Assembly: GCF_016808095.1 (NCBI RefSeq)
Contig: NC_068974.1
Location: forward strand, 20,320,825-20,384,824
Source: Vigna angularis
Lineage: Eukaryota; Streptophyta; Magnoliopsida; Fabales; Fabaceae
Direction: 5' to 3'
Length of the DNA stretch: 64,000 bases
In this document: positions 43,083 through 55,140 of the stretch, piece after piece
Numbering within the stretch: the stretch's first letter is position 1
How the letters are laid out: every line of letters begins with the position of its first letter
Program-made: the position numbers and the translations under genes
Notes under the pieces: generated by a model
What the model saw: the letters and a program-made list of their open reading frames with translations, nothing else
The model's database searches: none
Told to the model about the DNA's origin: nothing

Positions 43083-44109
43083 GGCTTAATACCAATTTTG
43101 ATTCCAATTTTTGTCAACTTTATTTGAAATGGTCCTAACTTTTTTTTTACGTTCAATGTAGTCCTAAAGATCGTAATTTGTGTTCAATTTAGTCCTTTTC
43201 GCAAACGTCGTTTAAATAGTTAACAGCCAAATGTCCAGTTGTGCCATTAGTGAATGACATGTCATTTAATTGCTAAAGTGGACAGTTTAAGGCATAGTGA
43301 GGTGGATGTGGTCAATGAGGCCTTCCCACGTGTCAGCCCCTTACCCACCCAAAATTAGGGTTTTAGATTGGGGAAAGGGATCTCATGCGCCTCTTCTCTC
43401 TTCTTCCTTGCGGTGCAAATTAGGAATGGATCTACAGGTATGTGAAGAAGCTTGGTGGTGTTGTGACTGGCGAGATGGTGGAGAGGTTGATGACGGTGAT
43501 CCTTGCAGCTGCACATGGTGTCGTGACATGGTTGCAATTGAACGGAGAAGACGAAGATGTTTTGATGCGCGATCATTGGAGGTGCGATGTTGATGCTTCT
43601 CACATGGTCGCAATTTTGTGCGTAGGTTTTGAACTGGTTTCACGAAGGAGATTGCGACTCTGCAATTTTAGGGTTCGCATGGTGGTGGTGGCACTAAGGT
43701 CTTGCAATGTTGATGGCGACGGCGACTTGAGGCATTGGTGGCAAGGTAGGCGCTGCTTGTGCTGCGAAGAAGAAGTGGCTTATCGTTGTTCTTGTGCGTA
43801 TTGATGGTGGTGAGGTAGTGTCGTGGCGCTCCGCAATGAAAGGAGAGTGGTGGTGTATTTGGGCTTCACGGTTGTGGGTCAGGTGGGGTTTGATGGTGGT
43901 GAGGTGTTGTCCATGTCAGTAGTTAAATGACATGTCATTAACTGATTGCAGACCTGGACATTTGGTCATTAACTATTTAAACGACGTTTGCAAAAAGGAC
44001 TAAATTGAACACAAATTACGATCTTTAGGACTACATTGAACGTAACAAAAAAATTAGGACCATTTCGAATAAAGCTGATAAAAATTACGACCAACAATGG
44101 TATTAAGCC
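43083..44109. mobile_element. Non-autonomous Mutator-like element (Pack-MULE-like), 1027 bp
   Basis: Perfect outer ends GGCTTAATACCA and TGGTATTAAGCC continue as inverted repeats of about 190 bp each. An exact 9-bp duplication TAATTTTTT lies at 43074-43082 and 44110-44118, the Mutator hallmark. The inner 600 bp is much more GC-rich than its surroundings and open in several frames (43297-43593 and 43442-43804 on plus). This suggests captured genic DNA, but I recognise no protein family. Confidence 0.92.
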
Positions 44110-44273
44110 TAATTTTTTTTATTTGAAGAATCTTTGTTTTTCTTAAATAATTTTATTATCTCTCAACAAGTATATGAAAAGCTTTATAAGGTAATTTTCA
44201 TTTTCTCATACCTTTAACTATACATTGTTTTTATAATTTTATTAAAAGATGTGTCAAATAGTCTTTACGACTC

Positions 44274-47120
44274 TGATGATTGGATATTTATTCCATCCTT
44301 TAGTCATCAATCTTGGATTCTTAATTACTTTTTAAAGATGGTTTGCTACATTAGCTTAAACAGATGTGGAAATAAATTGATTAAAACTTCATGACACCTT
44401 AAAAGAAAAAACTAAGAAGACAAATAATCAAAACCACAAAAAGTCAAGTCAAGCATTTCATGAAGAAGTCAACAAAAAAATATGCGAAAGTGAAGAAGTT
44501 TGGCTAAAGCAAGAAGAGAAAAAGTCAACAAAAATTGCACTTTAGATTTTTCTTTATTTTCTTTCCTCAAGAAGGCTTTGATAATTCAGAAATATTTTTT
44601 ATAATAGAGAATCTGGGTGCAAATATATCTTTAGATATTATATCTCATATTTTAAATAGTTATTTTAATTAATTATATTAGTAAATATCAAAAGATAATA
44701 TTTGCCAAATCCTTTTGAATCTAGCAAAGATCTTATTAAATATTTTTAATCCCAATAATAATAAAATATATTTTTGAATATATTGGATTATTTAGAAGAT
44801 AATTAGAGGAGATTGCATTATTGATAACGGTTGAAAATATCGTTATCTGTGCTGTAATTTTGATACTAAATGCATCATTTTCTACTTAGAAACTTGCTTG
44901 AAATCATGATTTTCTGTTAAGTTGTGTGAATAAGAGAGTTGAGGTTGAACTTAATGATTTTATAACTAAATTCCCTTGTTTTAGTAGGTTAATGAAGTGA
45001 TTTGGAAGAGGAGTCAAAGTATGAAGGATTCGAAACTCAAGGAGCGAGCATAACTGCAAAAAGAGAGAAAAAAACGCAAGGCTAAAAAAACCTGCGAGGC
45101 TTGGGCACTCCTTAAGGGGGCTTGAGCGCCAGAAGTGTACTACACACCGCTTGCGCGCCCCTTGTGGGCGCTTAAGCGCTAGAAAGTATCGTTCGACGCC
45201 CGAGCGCCCCACTTAGGGTGCTTGAGCTCCAGCGACATGGGTCAGACCTTGTTTCTGTTTTGATTTGACTCTATTTAAAGGATCCAAACGCCCTAGGTTT
45301 GGTATCTTTGGCAGGAGGAGCGCAGCAGCACACTCTTTCACCCTCTGGAGGCGGATTTGGATGCGGGAGCTTTCATCTTCTACTTTTAGGGTTTCTCTAT
45401 CTCATTCTTCTCCATCTATTTATTGTTGGGGGATGATGTAACCTTGTGAACTCTCATGTATTTGAATTGATTCTTAATAATATATGTTTTTTCATTAATT
45501 GTTAGAGTAATTCATCTGTTACAATGCTTGCTTTGTTTAACTCAATCAATAGCATGATTTATGAATTGCATGAGTGCTGGGAGGTTCCTTACAATTCAGG
45601 TTCTTGTTGAATTACTCCCAAGAGTAATATTTCTCAAGGATAAGGGTATGAATCTTGGTCGTCTTAAAGCTCTTGATATTCACATTTAATTATTAGGAAT
45701 GCTAGGAATTGCATGAACTAGTGATTAAGGACAAGCTTATTTCGTCGAGGGATCGGGTTTAAGTGATTTAGGGAGTGACGTTAACATTAATGAATAAAGA
45801 AGAATTCTTACATACATCAGAGGGAACTTGGCGAAATCTAACCCCAACAACATACTCATCTCATATTAAACAAAATTCGTTCATCATTGTGTTACTCTGC
45901 TATCGATTAACTTGCATTCATATTTAATTTTCTGTCTTTGCATCTGAAACCAATGATCTCGTTTTCTCTAAGTCTTAATTAATCGAATTATCACACGACT
46001 GTCTAGTGCTGAGAGTCTCTTGGGACACGATACTTGGTCTTACCATTTTATATTACTTGTGTGATTCAGTACACTTGTCGATCCATCAACAATTATCAGA
46101 AAAAAAAATTACAATAATAGGAAAGTCTAAAACAAAGTCAATCCAATTTTTAATAAGGAGACCTAGGGGAAGTAGAAAAGGAAGCTTAGGGACCTTTTGA
46201 GGGACATCCTTTCATCCTCTCCACTATCTTTCAAATTTTCCCCTCTATTATCTTCTATTTTTATGTTATTTTATGTTCCATGAAGTGTTAATCTTCTGGA
46301 ATTGATTATGTTGTCATTTCTTAACTCGATTATGAAGTTAGATAGAATTTTTTTTTGTTCTTTTGATTATTATTGTGGTTTATGTTTATCTTTTTTCTTT
46401 TTTATATTGTAGCAAGTTAGCATAGTGTTAATCTACATTCATATTGATCATATGAGTCAAATATGTTGAGAATATACTTTGATTAAAGTTTGAAACTTTC
46501 ATGTGATTGAATGAGTTTTTGCCAATAATTAAGTATATATTTTGATAAGATATTTTAACAAGAATTAATGAAGAATGTACTTTGATTAATTTACTTTTTA
46601 TTTGTTAAAAGAATGAATATGATTAGGCCTACTAATATTTAATTGAGAATGTATTTTTGTTAAATTTATTATGATTAATATAAAAAGTTCTTACTTTTAA
46701 TTGAGAATGTACTTTGGTTAACAGTGAGAAAACCAACAAAATTAATGGAGAGTCTACATTGGTTAATTTGAAAATTTAAGACAATAATTAATTAAATAAT
46801 AATTTTTACATAACCAATGATGAATCCTATTTTGAAAAAGTAGTACATTCAACCAATTTTCTTTGTTATTGTTTTTTATCTATTTTTAGTTTTTTTCTAA
46901 TTTTATTTATTTCTTTCATTTATTATTTTATTATCTAATTCCTTATTTATTTATTTTATCTTTATCTTCTTGTATTATTTTAACAAATGCATTGCTTAGA
47001 AATTTATTGTATTTGTCTACCTCTTTTGTTTATTTTTGTCTTTCTATTTTGTTGGCTACCATCTTAGCAATTCTGATGGCTATAGTTTAATAATATTAAT
47101 TTGATCACATCAACAACATC
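44274..47120 (+). mobile_element. Old gypsy LTR G1, interrupted by a solo LTR
   Basis: It starts TGATGATTGGATATTTATTCC and shares 'aatcttggattcttaatt' and repeated GAGAATGTACTTTGGTTAA words (46470-46770) with 51642-52310. It is followed by a decayed tRNA-Asp primer site (47130-47147) and TTTTA-rich leader, as in Athila/Tat elements. The solo LTR 44822-46091 lies inside it. The exact 3' end was not determined. Confidence 0.5.
44822..46091 (+). mobile_element. Solo LTR of the Athila-like family (1270 bp)
   Basis: It starts TGATAACGGTTG and ends GATCCATCAACA, with duplication ATTAT at 44817-44821 and 46092-46096. U5 matches element A (gagtctcttggg, cttggtcttacc). It has a TTGAGCGCC/GGGCGCT cluster (45095-45235) in place of CCGCTGAGCGG, and TATTTAAA at about 45272. 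No internal region remains. Confidence 0.92.
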
Positions 47121-47129
47121 ATTATGAGA

Positions 47130-47147
47130 CGACGTCATTGCTAAGGA
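47130..47147 (+). other. Decayed tRNA-Asp primer-binding site
   Basis: CGACGTCATTGCTAAGGA matches the tRNA-Asp site at 11 of 18 positions; all seven differences are C/T or G/A transitions. A T-rich leader follows. Confidence 0.5.
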
Positions 47148-48181
47148 ACACAATTAAATTTTTTAAATTTTATTTCTTAGTTTTTATTTTAATTTTATTT
47201 TTTGTTTATCAATAACATTTTCTTTTTCTTTATTTTTCCTTTTATATTATTTTCTTTATTTATTTTAATTTTTGAAAATTTTTATTTTATTTTATTTTTT
47301 ATCATTGTTTTTATATAGTTTTGTTTAAAAAAATTAAATTTCATGCATATAATTTTTCTAGTTTTAATTTTAATAAAAACAAGTTTAAATATTTATTTTT
47401 ATTTTTAATAAAGATAAAAATTTTGTAATTAATAAAATTTGTACATGCTAACTTCTTTTATATAAAATTAAAGAAAATAAATTAGATTGATCCAAAAGTC
47501 ACAAAAATTGTTCTCTTCGCAAAATAAATCCATCAAGAACAATTTTTGAAATAACGGTTGGAGAGATGTTTTTGAAATAACTGTTGGAGAGATGAATCGT
47601 AGTTAGGATTTCTATTTTTTTTTCACATCTGTCAATTTCTTTTTATTTTTTTCATTTAAAAAAAACTATGATTTCATTTGAGAAATTTTGTAAGTATTAC
47701 TTAAGGAAAGCTCTAATTATGAAAGATAAGGTTTTTAAGTACATTTATTGTGACTACACCTCTCTTTTTTGGGAGCGTATTTGGTAAAACTTTTAAAGGT
47801 TTAAACCCTCCCTTGGTCCTCAAGTTTGTATAGAAATCTCAGTTCGGTCCTCGTTTTTTCATCTGTCTCAATTGGATCATATTTTTTGTAAAAATGAGAA
47901 CATTGTACCATAATCGTTAAGTGGTGTGAGACGGCGTTAAATTGATATGAGCTGGATTTTTTCATTTAGCGACGTGGCATTGTGCACTAAAATTGAATGT
48001 GTCTTGTGTTTTATCCAGGTAGCCTACGAAGCCCTAACATTTAAGGGCATCCCCTCTCATCCAAAGTATATTTTTATGTTGGGGAAGGAGAGGAGGAACG
48101 TCTTTCGTGTTTTGTCTTGGCGAAGCACACCTGCTGTCTTACGTGTTGGACAAGCACTATGGTGTTGAGGTGGTGGTAAGG

Positions 48182-48785
48182 ATGTCTCGTTCATCTTCCT
48201 CTTGCAAATGTTTGGGTTCGGCCATGCAACACAGTAGTGGCAGTCTTAGGAGGTTGGATGCAAAACCAACATGTCTCTGTGGTCAGAATGCAGTGTTTCG
48301 TATTGCGAGAACCCCTAAAAACAAGGGGAAAAAATTCTGGGGTTGCCCTAACTTCAAGGTGAGTTTGATATAACCATAAATCTATGTCTATTTATTTGGG
48401 TTTTGACGAAGGAGTGTGTGTTGTTGTTGAACAGGGTGGGAGTGGAGAATTGGTTGGTTGCAACTTCTTCAAGTGGTGCATTGACGAAGGAAATGAAGGA
48501 AATGGGCTGAATGTAGAAGAAAGGACTAGTAGTGTAAGAAATGAAGAAGTGGGTGTGTGGAGCATGGAAGACAGTGTGTTGCAAACGGAAGAAACATATG
48601 GTGAAAAGATCAGACTGGGTTTTATAGAGAAAAGTTTAGTTAAGTTGGATAAGTGGTTGAAATTGTTAGTGGGGATGATCTTTGTCATATTTGTTTTGGT
48701 TGATGTTGTGTCATTTGTGATCAGACTTGAAACTTGGCTTATATGTAATGTGTGTTTTATTAATGAAGGTGAGTTATTACAGTGA
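48182..48785 (+). CDS. GRF-type zinc-finger protein with C-terminal membrane segment
   Basis: Two exons (48182-48358 and 48435-48785) with donor AAG|GTGAGT and acceptor GAACAG join in frame to give 175 residues. The start MSRSSSSCKCLGS is chosen over the upstream ATG at 48107 because small plant GRF proteins commonly begin with a Ser-rich stretch. The GRF zinc finger spans about residues 30-80: CLCG, then NKGKKFWGCPNFK, then CNFFKWCID after the intron. GRF fingers bind single-stranded nucleic acid in other proteins. A charged linker follows, then one hydrophobic helix (KLLVGMIFVIFVLVDVVSFV). It faces the MULE transposase, 333 bp from its 3' end. The role in transposition, if any, is inference. 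Confidence 0.75.
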
Positions 48786-49118
48786 TAATGTGTGTCATTT
48801 AATTTCATTTAATTATATTGTTACTTTAAGTGGAATAATCATAAAGCAAAATCATGACTAAGTGGAATAATGAGAAACATCATAAAGCAATGACCAATAA
48901 AGTTGATGAGTGATAACGAAATTGGGCAATAATCACTTTCTCATAACCACAAACATTGTCTTACATCATAACAGAAGCTGTTCAAAATGATAACAACATT
49001 GTCTTACATATCCAAAATACATCATAACAATACATCATAATAGACTGTGTTCAAAATGATAGAGCAAACATTTTCTACAAAATATAAATAAGTTCAGTAC
49101 ATTAGATCATTGATCACA

Positions 49119-51350
49119 TCATTCATCAGATAAAGGCATAGTTGTTTGGTGAGTAATAGGAACATCTGTTGCTGGAGGTTGGGTGACTTGTACAGATTGG
49201 GCAGTAGGAACCTCTACTGTTGGAGGTCTTTGTGGACAACCTTTTCTGTTGTGTCCAAGTTCTTTGCAGATGGCACATCTTTTCCTCTGCCCACCCTTTT
49301 TTAATTCACTGTTATTCTTCTTCAACTCCCAATCCTCTAGTCTTCGTTTCTTCTTGGGCCTTCCTGGCATTGTCCTCTTCTTTGGTGGTAATATATCTGA
49401 ATAGGGTGTAACATCCCACACATGTTGTCCATTGATAGGGTTAATTATTGTGTTGTAAGTCTCTTCATAAGTAGACTTCCTAAACCAGTGCCCAATGTAT
49501 TCTTCTGCATTTATATTCAAAAATTTCATTGCAGTGATGGCATGAGTACACGGAATGCCAGTAATTTCCCATTTTCTACATGTGCAGTCCATGTTGTCAA
49601 CATTCACAACAAATAGCTCACCAAATTGTGAAAGATGTTTCACTTCAAATAATTTTTCTCTTGACCACCTGTATGTAATACACAATTCAAAACACAATTA
49701 GATGGATCACTATAAATGGAAACAAAGTTAACATGAATGGAAACACACATCATAAAAGTTACCTTGGTAACCAATATCTAGTTAACCAGGACTCCTTCTG
49801 AAATCTGTTAAAAACCTTGGGGCAGATTGAACCTTGATATGATGTGATCTTTGTCCTATTGGCAGCCCATCTCTTCATTATGTAAACCCTTATGTCTTCT
49901 AACATGCTAATAATAGGCTTAGACCTACTATCAACTAGCACACTATTAAAGCCCTCACACATGTTGTTCACAAGAGTGTCACATTGTGATCTAGAGGTGA
50001 ATCTAGATCTTGACCAAAACCTAGGATAAGTGAATATAACTAGTCAAGTATGTGTCATGGCAAGCCAATATGTAAATAATTATAAGACTTAATGCACTGG
50101 AAGACGTAATACATACCTAGGTGGGATGGCAAGCAGATATTTAAATGCGTCTAAATTGATGTCTTTAATATTCCTCATTTCAGCCTCCCATTGTTGTGGG
50201 TGTGTGGCTGTTGCTGCCCGCCACATGAGACGTTTAAGGTTTTTTCTAGGAAATTTTTTTCTGAAGTTTGAATATAAATGCCTAACACAAAATCTTTGTT
50301 CTACACCAGGTAGAAGATCTTGGATAGCTGGCAAAAGACCCTGACATATTCAAGATATTTTAATTAACATTTGTTTAATGAAGATATTCAGTTATATGTA
50401 CAAGATATTGAACATTGACTCACCTTTTGTTGGTCTGAAATAAATGTGCATCCTACACATACAGCTACCCCACCAAGGTCCTCAATAAGGTGCTCCAAGA
50501 ACCAAGTCCAGGAGTCTTTATTTTCTACCTCAACAATAGCATATGCTATGGGCAACATTTGGTCGTTTCCATCTCTTCCCACTACTGTTAGTAACTCCCC
50601 TCCATACTTGCTTTTGAGAAAGCATCCATCCAAGCCAATAATAGGTCTACAACAAATGAAGCTATCCTTGCATGCCTTCAAGCATGCATAAAATCTTTGG
50701 AATATGACCTCACCATTACTGTTATCAACTTTAATTTGTACTGTTGTACCTGGATTTGTTTTCAGCAGCTCATGACCATAATCGTGAAGTCTTCTGTATT
50801 GATCTTTGAATGATCCTTCAACCTTATCTTTTGTCATTGCTCTTGCCCTAAAAGCCATATTTCTTGAAATTCCTACATTCCATTTCCTAGTAACTTTGTC
50901 CCTAATGTCCATAACCTTCATTGTAGGATTTTCTCTCACAGTTTTCGCCATCCTTTCACTCAACCACTTTGAAGTCATCAACTTTACATTGAAATCTCTA
51001 CTACAGTTGTGAACATCAAACACTTTTCTCAATTGCCATGCACTGACATCAGTCTTAAAGGAACAATACGCATACCATTTACAATTTCCTCTTCTACCCA
51101 AGCACTTCATAGAAATCCTTTTCTTGTCATTCTTAATAAATTTTAAACTTCTCCCATTACTTAGTGCATAAGTCCTTATGGCATCTGTGAATTCATTTTT
51201 CTCAGCAAAATAGGTTCCTACTTCCCATTTATAACCCACCAATGTTTTAGGCATACTAAAAGTGGGAAACCTTATCTTAGTGGACCCATCATTGTCCTCA
51301 CTATCTGATCCACTAATCAACTCCTCTGATAGCCACTCATTGTCAGACAA
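49119..51350 (-). CDS. MuDRA-type MULE transposase, four exons, N-terminus broken
   Basis: Exons 51350-50424, 50340-50117, 50020-49763 and 49668-49119 join in phase at GT-AG introns to 652 residues. Residues 30-135 resemble the MuDR N-terminal DNA-binding region (TYALSNGRSLKF, CKWYAYC). The MULE core has D241 (IIGLDGCFLK), D306 (ISDQQKG) and E406 (MCEGFN) as the DDE triad. A SWIM zinc finger follows (CTCRKWEITGIPCTH, C-x-C-x9-C-x-H), then basic GRPKKKRR and a CCHC knuckle (CAICKELGHNRKGC). The enzyme would cut and join MULE ends in the nucleus. The listed start is a TTG; the frame continues upstream to about 51540 but meets TGA at 51384-51386, and no upstream ATG remains. This copy is probably inactive. 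Confidence 0.85.
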
Positions 51351-51641
51351 CCCACAGACATCATGAATAAATTCATTATCTGTTCACCGTTCAGACTCAA
51401 GTAATGCACTGGAAGCTTGTTCTCCCACATTTCCTTTAGAAGTCCCAATGTCACAATGCACGCTGACATCAATTAGACTTCCTTCACTCACATCTACATC
51501 TTCGTCCTCAGTCTCTGCCTCATGTAACTGTTTCTTTTTTAGAAATTTGATTTGTTTATAGTGAACATCTTTTCTGTTGGTTTAATGTAGATATGAAAAT
51601 TTATCTAAAACAAAAGTTATCTAAAACAAAGTGTGAAGGTG

Positions 51642-52310
51642 TGATGAGTGTACATTTATGCCCTAATTTAGTCTTTAATCTTGGATTCTTAATTCTTTTT
51701 TGTATTTTAGAAGATTCCTTAATTAGGATTTGTTATAATTGGGTTTATTGAAAATTTATGCCCTAATTTAGTCTACATGCATATTGCATATTGATCATAT
51801 GAGCCAAATAGTTTTTAGTTTTAATTAAGAATGTACTTTAACTAAAGTTAGAAACTTTCATGTGATTAAAAGAGATTGTTCAAGTAATTGATAATATACT
51901 TTGACTAAAAGTGAAATCTTTAACAAGAATTAACAAAGAATGTAGTTTGGTTAATTAACTTTTTACTTAATAAAAGTGCTAAAAGAATACACATGATTAG
52001 ACATAATATTTATTTTATGATATCCATTGGTTAAATTTAGTATGATTAATCTAAAAGGTTCTTACTTTTAGTTGAGAATGTATTTTGGTTGATGGTGAGA
52101 ACCCTAACAAATTAATTGAGAATTTACATTGATTAATTTGAAAATCTAAGACAATAATTAATTGAACAATAATCTTTAGATAGCCAATGATGAATCATAT
52201 TTTGAAAAGCAATGAAATCAACATATTTTCTTTACTGTTGTTTTCATCTATTTTTATCTTTCCCTAATTTTGTTTTGTTTCTTTCATTTATTATTTTGTT
52301 ATCTAATATT
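51642..52310 (+). repeat. Old gypsy LTR G2, homologous to G1
   Basis: It starts TGATGAGTGTACATTTATGCC and shares with G1 the order 'ttggattcttaatt', 'catattgatcatatgag', five degenerate GAGAATGTACTTTGGTTAA words and 'aaccaatgatgaatc'. It lies in the same orientation as G1, on the far side of the MULE, and could be the 3' LTR of one old element. Confidence 0.55.
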
Positions 52311-52582
52311 TTAAAGTGGGAGCCTTGTAAGTACTCCATGTTTTGTTATCTAAAATTCATCAAGAAGCAATCGTGAGGTTTTGGTTTTATGCCTTGAACA
52401 ATCTACTTCTATTGGTATTTGGTATGCTTTGAATAGTTTGGTTATAAGTGATATATGTTTTTGCATAATATATATGCCATAGTAATCTTATACCTCAACT
52501 TTTTTTCCTAATGTCCGAAGGGGAGGAAGGTATATTTTCTTGATAGCCGGATAGGTTGGCTATCATAGAAAAATGGGGAGAT
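52311..52582 (+). mobile_element. Copia internal 3' fragment with polypurine tract
   Basis: AAAAATGGGGAGA ends directly before the LTR start TGTTGAAAGG at 52583, the standard polypurine tract position. CTAAAATTCATCAAGAAGCAATC at 52351 recurs at about 53018 within the LTR. Confidence 0.5.
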
Positions 52583-53546
52583 TGTTGAAAGGGAGAACTC
52601 TAAGTTTTGGTTTTTGATGATGCCCATCTATTGATTAAGTTTAGATAAGTAAATTGAGTTTAGAAAATGTTGTAAGCTAAGCAAAATGTTCATAAAATCA
52701 AATTAGTCAATTAAGATCAGTTTTGGCGTGAAAAAGATTCATTTCAAACATTGTACCTCTAACTAATCTGTATTAATCGATTAACTCACTAATCTAATTG
52801 ATTATAACATAACACATTTATAGGATTTCAAAACTACTGCCACTAATATGTATTGATCGATTATGTTAGTTTCATAACGATGAATATCATTAGTGAACAA
52901 ATTTGTATTTAAAAACTAGCCTCTTACACATTGTGAAAACACAAATTTTGATATCTAAGAGTTGGTATTATGAGATATAGGTATTCTTAAGTTCTTGAAG
53001 AAATCATTGCTAAGTTTTCTAAAATTCATCAAGAAGCAATCATGATGGGTTTGGCTTTAGAACTTCTTGCTTAATAATAGGACAATTTTATAACATCTAC
53101 ATTCCACGTGTTTTTGTTTCATTTACTTTTTTCACTTTTCTATTCTTTGTACTATTATCACTATGTAGGTAATATTCTTGATGCAAGTGTGTGAAGCATT
53201 GCATTTATAGTGTGTTTCTTGATAAATGTACCAAGTTCATCATGTTTTAGGGTTTAAAATTATTAAGGTGCACTTGTAGTTTTGTGATCTCTTTTGACAT
53301 GTGGAAATCTTCTAAGCTTAGGTTGCTTAAAAGAAATTTGTATGTAGATTTTAATTGAATTGAACATGTATAAAATTGTTGTGTTTCTTTCTCTCTTCAA
53401 TCTTACTTTTTCTTTGATAGTTTGAAAAAGTCCAAATAATCAGCATCTCAACATAACTTGGAAATTGATAAAAAAGATTTGAATTTTTTGAAAAATCAAT
53501 TTACCTCCCTCTTAGTTTGTGAATACTAGTTGTAACAGTTTTAACA
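52583..53546 (+). repeat. Copia LTR (964 bp) with internal sequence on both sides
   Basis: It starts TGTTGAAAGGGAGAAC and ends GTTTTAACA. ATTGGTGTCATATAG follows, a decayed form of the initiator-Met tRNA primer site of copia elements. It contains TTTTTGATGATGCCC near the start and AATCGATTA words. Confidence 0.75.
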
Positions 53547-53601
53547 ATTGGTGTCATATAGTTGGTTTTTCGATAGATAATTGATTAAAAGATCCTATGT
53601 T

Positions 53602-53970
53602 ATGGCTAATATTTCTCAAACCTTTGTTGAAGGGGCATCTATAAATAGATCACCTTTATTTGCTTAAGAAAACTACCCATTTTGGAAAATTAGAATGAAA
53701 ATATCTTATAATAAATTGACAATGGTGTATGGGATGTTATGGTAAATGGACCTTTTCAACCTACAAAAATAGAAACTGGTAAAACTATTTCCAAAAATAA
53801 TTCTCTTCATGGACACCGGATGAAAACAATAAAACACATTATGATGTTACGACTAAGAATATCATATCTTATGCACTAAATTTGGATGATTTTTATAGGG
53901 TTTCTGTTTGTGAATTAGCAAAAGAAATGTGGGATGTCTTGGAGGTGACCCATGATGATAGAAAATCCCC
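53602..53970 (+). pseudogene. Copia gag relic (UBN2 type)
   Basis: Translation gives MANISQTFVEGASINRSPLF, ENYPFWKIRMKI, then in other frames VWDVMVNGPFQP and EMWDVLEVTHDD. These are the hallmarks of the copia gag (UBN2) domain: start, YPFW, NGP, and the WDVLEVTH block. A TAG after PLFA and at least two frameshifts break it. The sequence leaves the family after about 53960. Confidence 0.82.
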
Positions 53971-54080
53971 TAACCATGATCAAGCACTTTCAAGAGAGTA
54001 AAAGTCATCCATGAAGATGACATCAACTCTACCCTGTGGTCCACCTTTGAAGCCATCATGGAGCATGGTTTGAAGAGTAG

Positions 54081-55140
54081 TGTAGGAATATCTTGGCCAT
54101 GTATTCGGCCATAATATTGTAGGTTTTTTAAGGCTTGTATTAAGTCTTAAGTAGCATAGGATTTTCCTTAAGTTAGACATCCAAACCAAGTGGAAAGCGT
54201 GTGCCATGTGTCATGCTTCCATTGAAGAGGATTTACTTTTAGTAATGGTCACATGGCACTCTAAGAATAGAGAGGATTGTGTTTTGTGAGTGGCCACATG
54301 TCCTCCCATCACTGGAGAGGATTTGTGGACACTTGTCCACTCTTTAGAAGGCCTCTTTTTTTGGCCAGTGAGAGCAAATGTGGGAGATCATGCTTTTAGG
54401 GTTAAAAAGAGACACCCTTGACCTATAAATAGAGGTGTCTCCACCCTTGTATTTCATCTTTGATGTTGAGTAATGTTATGCTGCTCATTTTTTGTCATAC
54501 TACTCATCTTAGATCAAGACTAGAGCAACCCATGAGGCCCCTTTAGTCACCTTTCTCCTTGAGTAGGCCTGACCTCTCTTGGAGCCACCAAAACACTACA
54601 CCACCACCACCATATCTCCTAGAGTCCATGAGCTTCTACCCCATCCACACCTTAGCTCATCATAATCTTGTTACCATTTTTTTTGTTTTTATGGTTCTAC
54701 TTTGCTCTACTCTTGGAACCATTCATCTTTTCCACTAGGTGTTCTTGTGTTTTTTTATGTTATATGTGCCTTTTCTATTTTTGAATCATTCTTCACTTTT
54801 TTTGTGGGTTATATATGTTATTTGGTGTCCTTTTAACTTTTTAAGTTGTCTATATTGTCTAGAAGTCATGTTTAGTCCTTTACTTGTCTTTATTTCTAAG
54901 TTAAACCTTGAAAAAATCACCAAAAATACATGTTTGTGTGTTTTTCGGAACTGCACCTTTTGGGAACCTTTGTGTGCTTTTTTTTTTTTGCATATTTGAG
55001 TTCATATTTGTTGTTAGTTCATCAACAAATTCATAGATTTAGGTTTCATCATGTCATTACGAAGCCAATGCGAAGTGTGTCGTCGCATTGTCACTACGAG
55101 CATCCTTTTCCTTCCCATTTCTAAAGCGGTTAGAGGTTCA
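54081..55140 (+). mobile_element. LTR-like retroelement fragment with TATA box
   Basis: From TGTAGGAATATCTTGGCC onward the sequence looks like an LTR promoter: repeated TGGCCACATG/GTCACATGGC words, CTATAAATAG at 54423-54432, then a CT-rich leader and (CCA)n at about 54600. No primer site or ORF was identified. The right border is approximate. Confidence 0.5.

Larger units (their letters stand above)
47799..51543. mobile_element. Autonomous-type MULE carrying transposase and GRF gene; right end lost
   Basis: The left end at GGTTTAAACCCTCCCTTGGTCC resembles known long MULE termini (47799 to about 48000). Inside are the GRF zinc-finger gene (+) and the MuDRA-type transposase (-), arranged tail to tail. 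The matching right terminal repeat was not found beyond the transposase N-terminus, where the sequence changes to old gypsy LTR by 51642. The two-gene convergent layout resembles maize MuDR. Confidence 0.65.

Noticed and set aside
43297..43804. Host genes on either strand in the Pack-MULE
   Set aside because: Several overlapping frames are open because the DNA is GC-rich; none shows a recognisable domain, so only the element is annotated.
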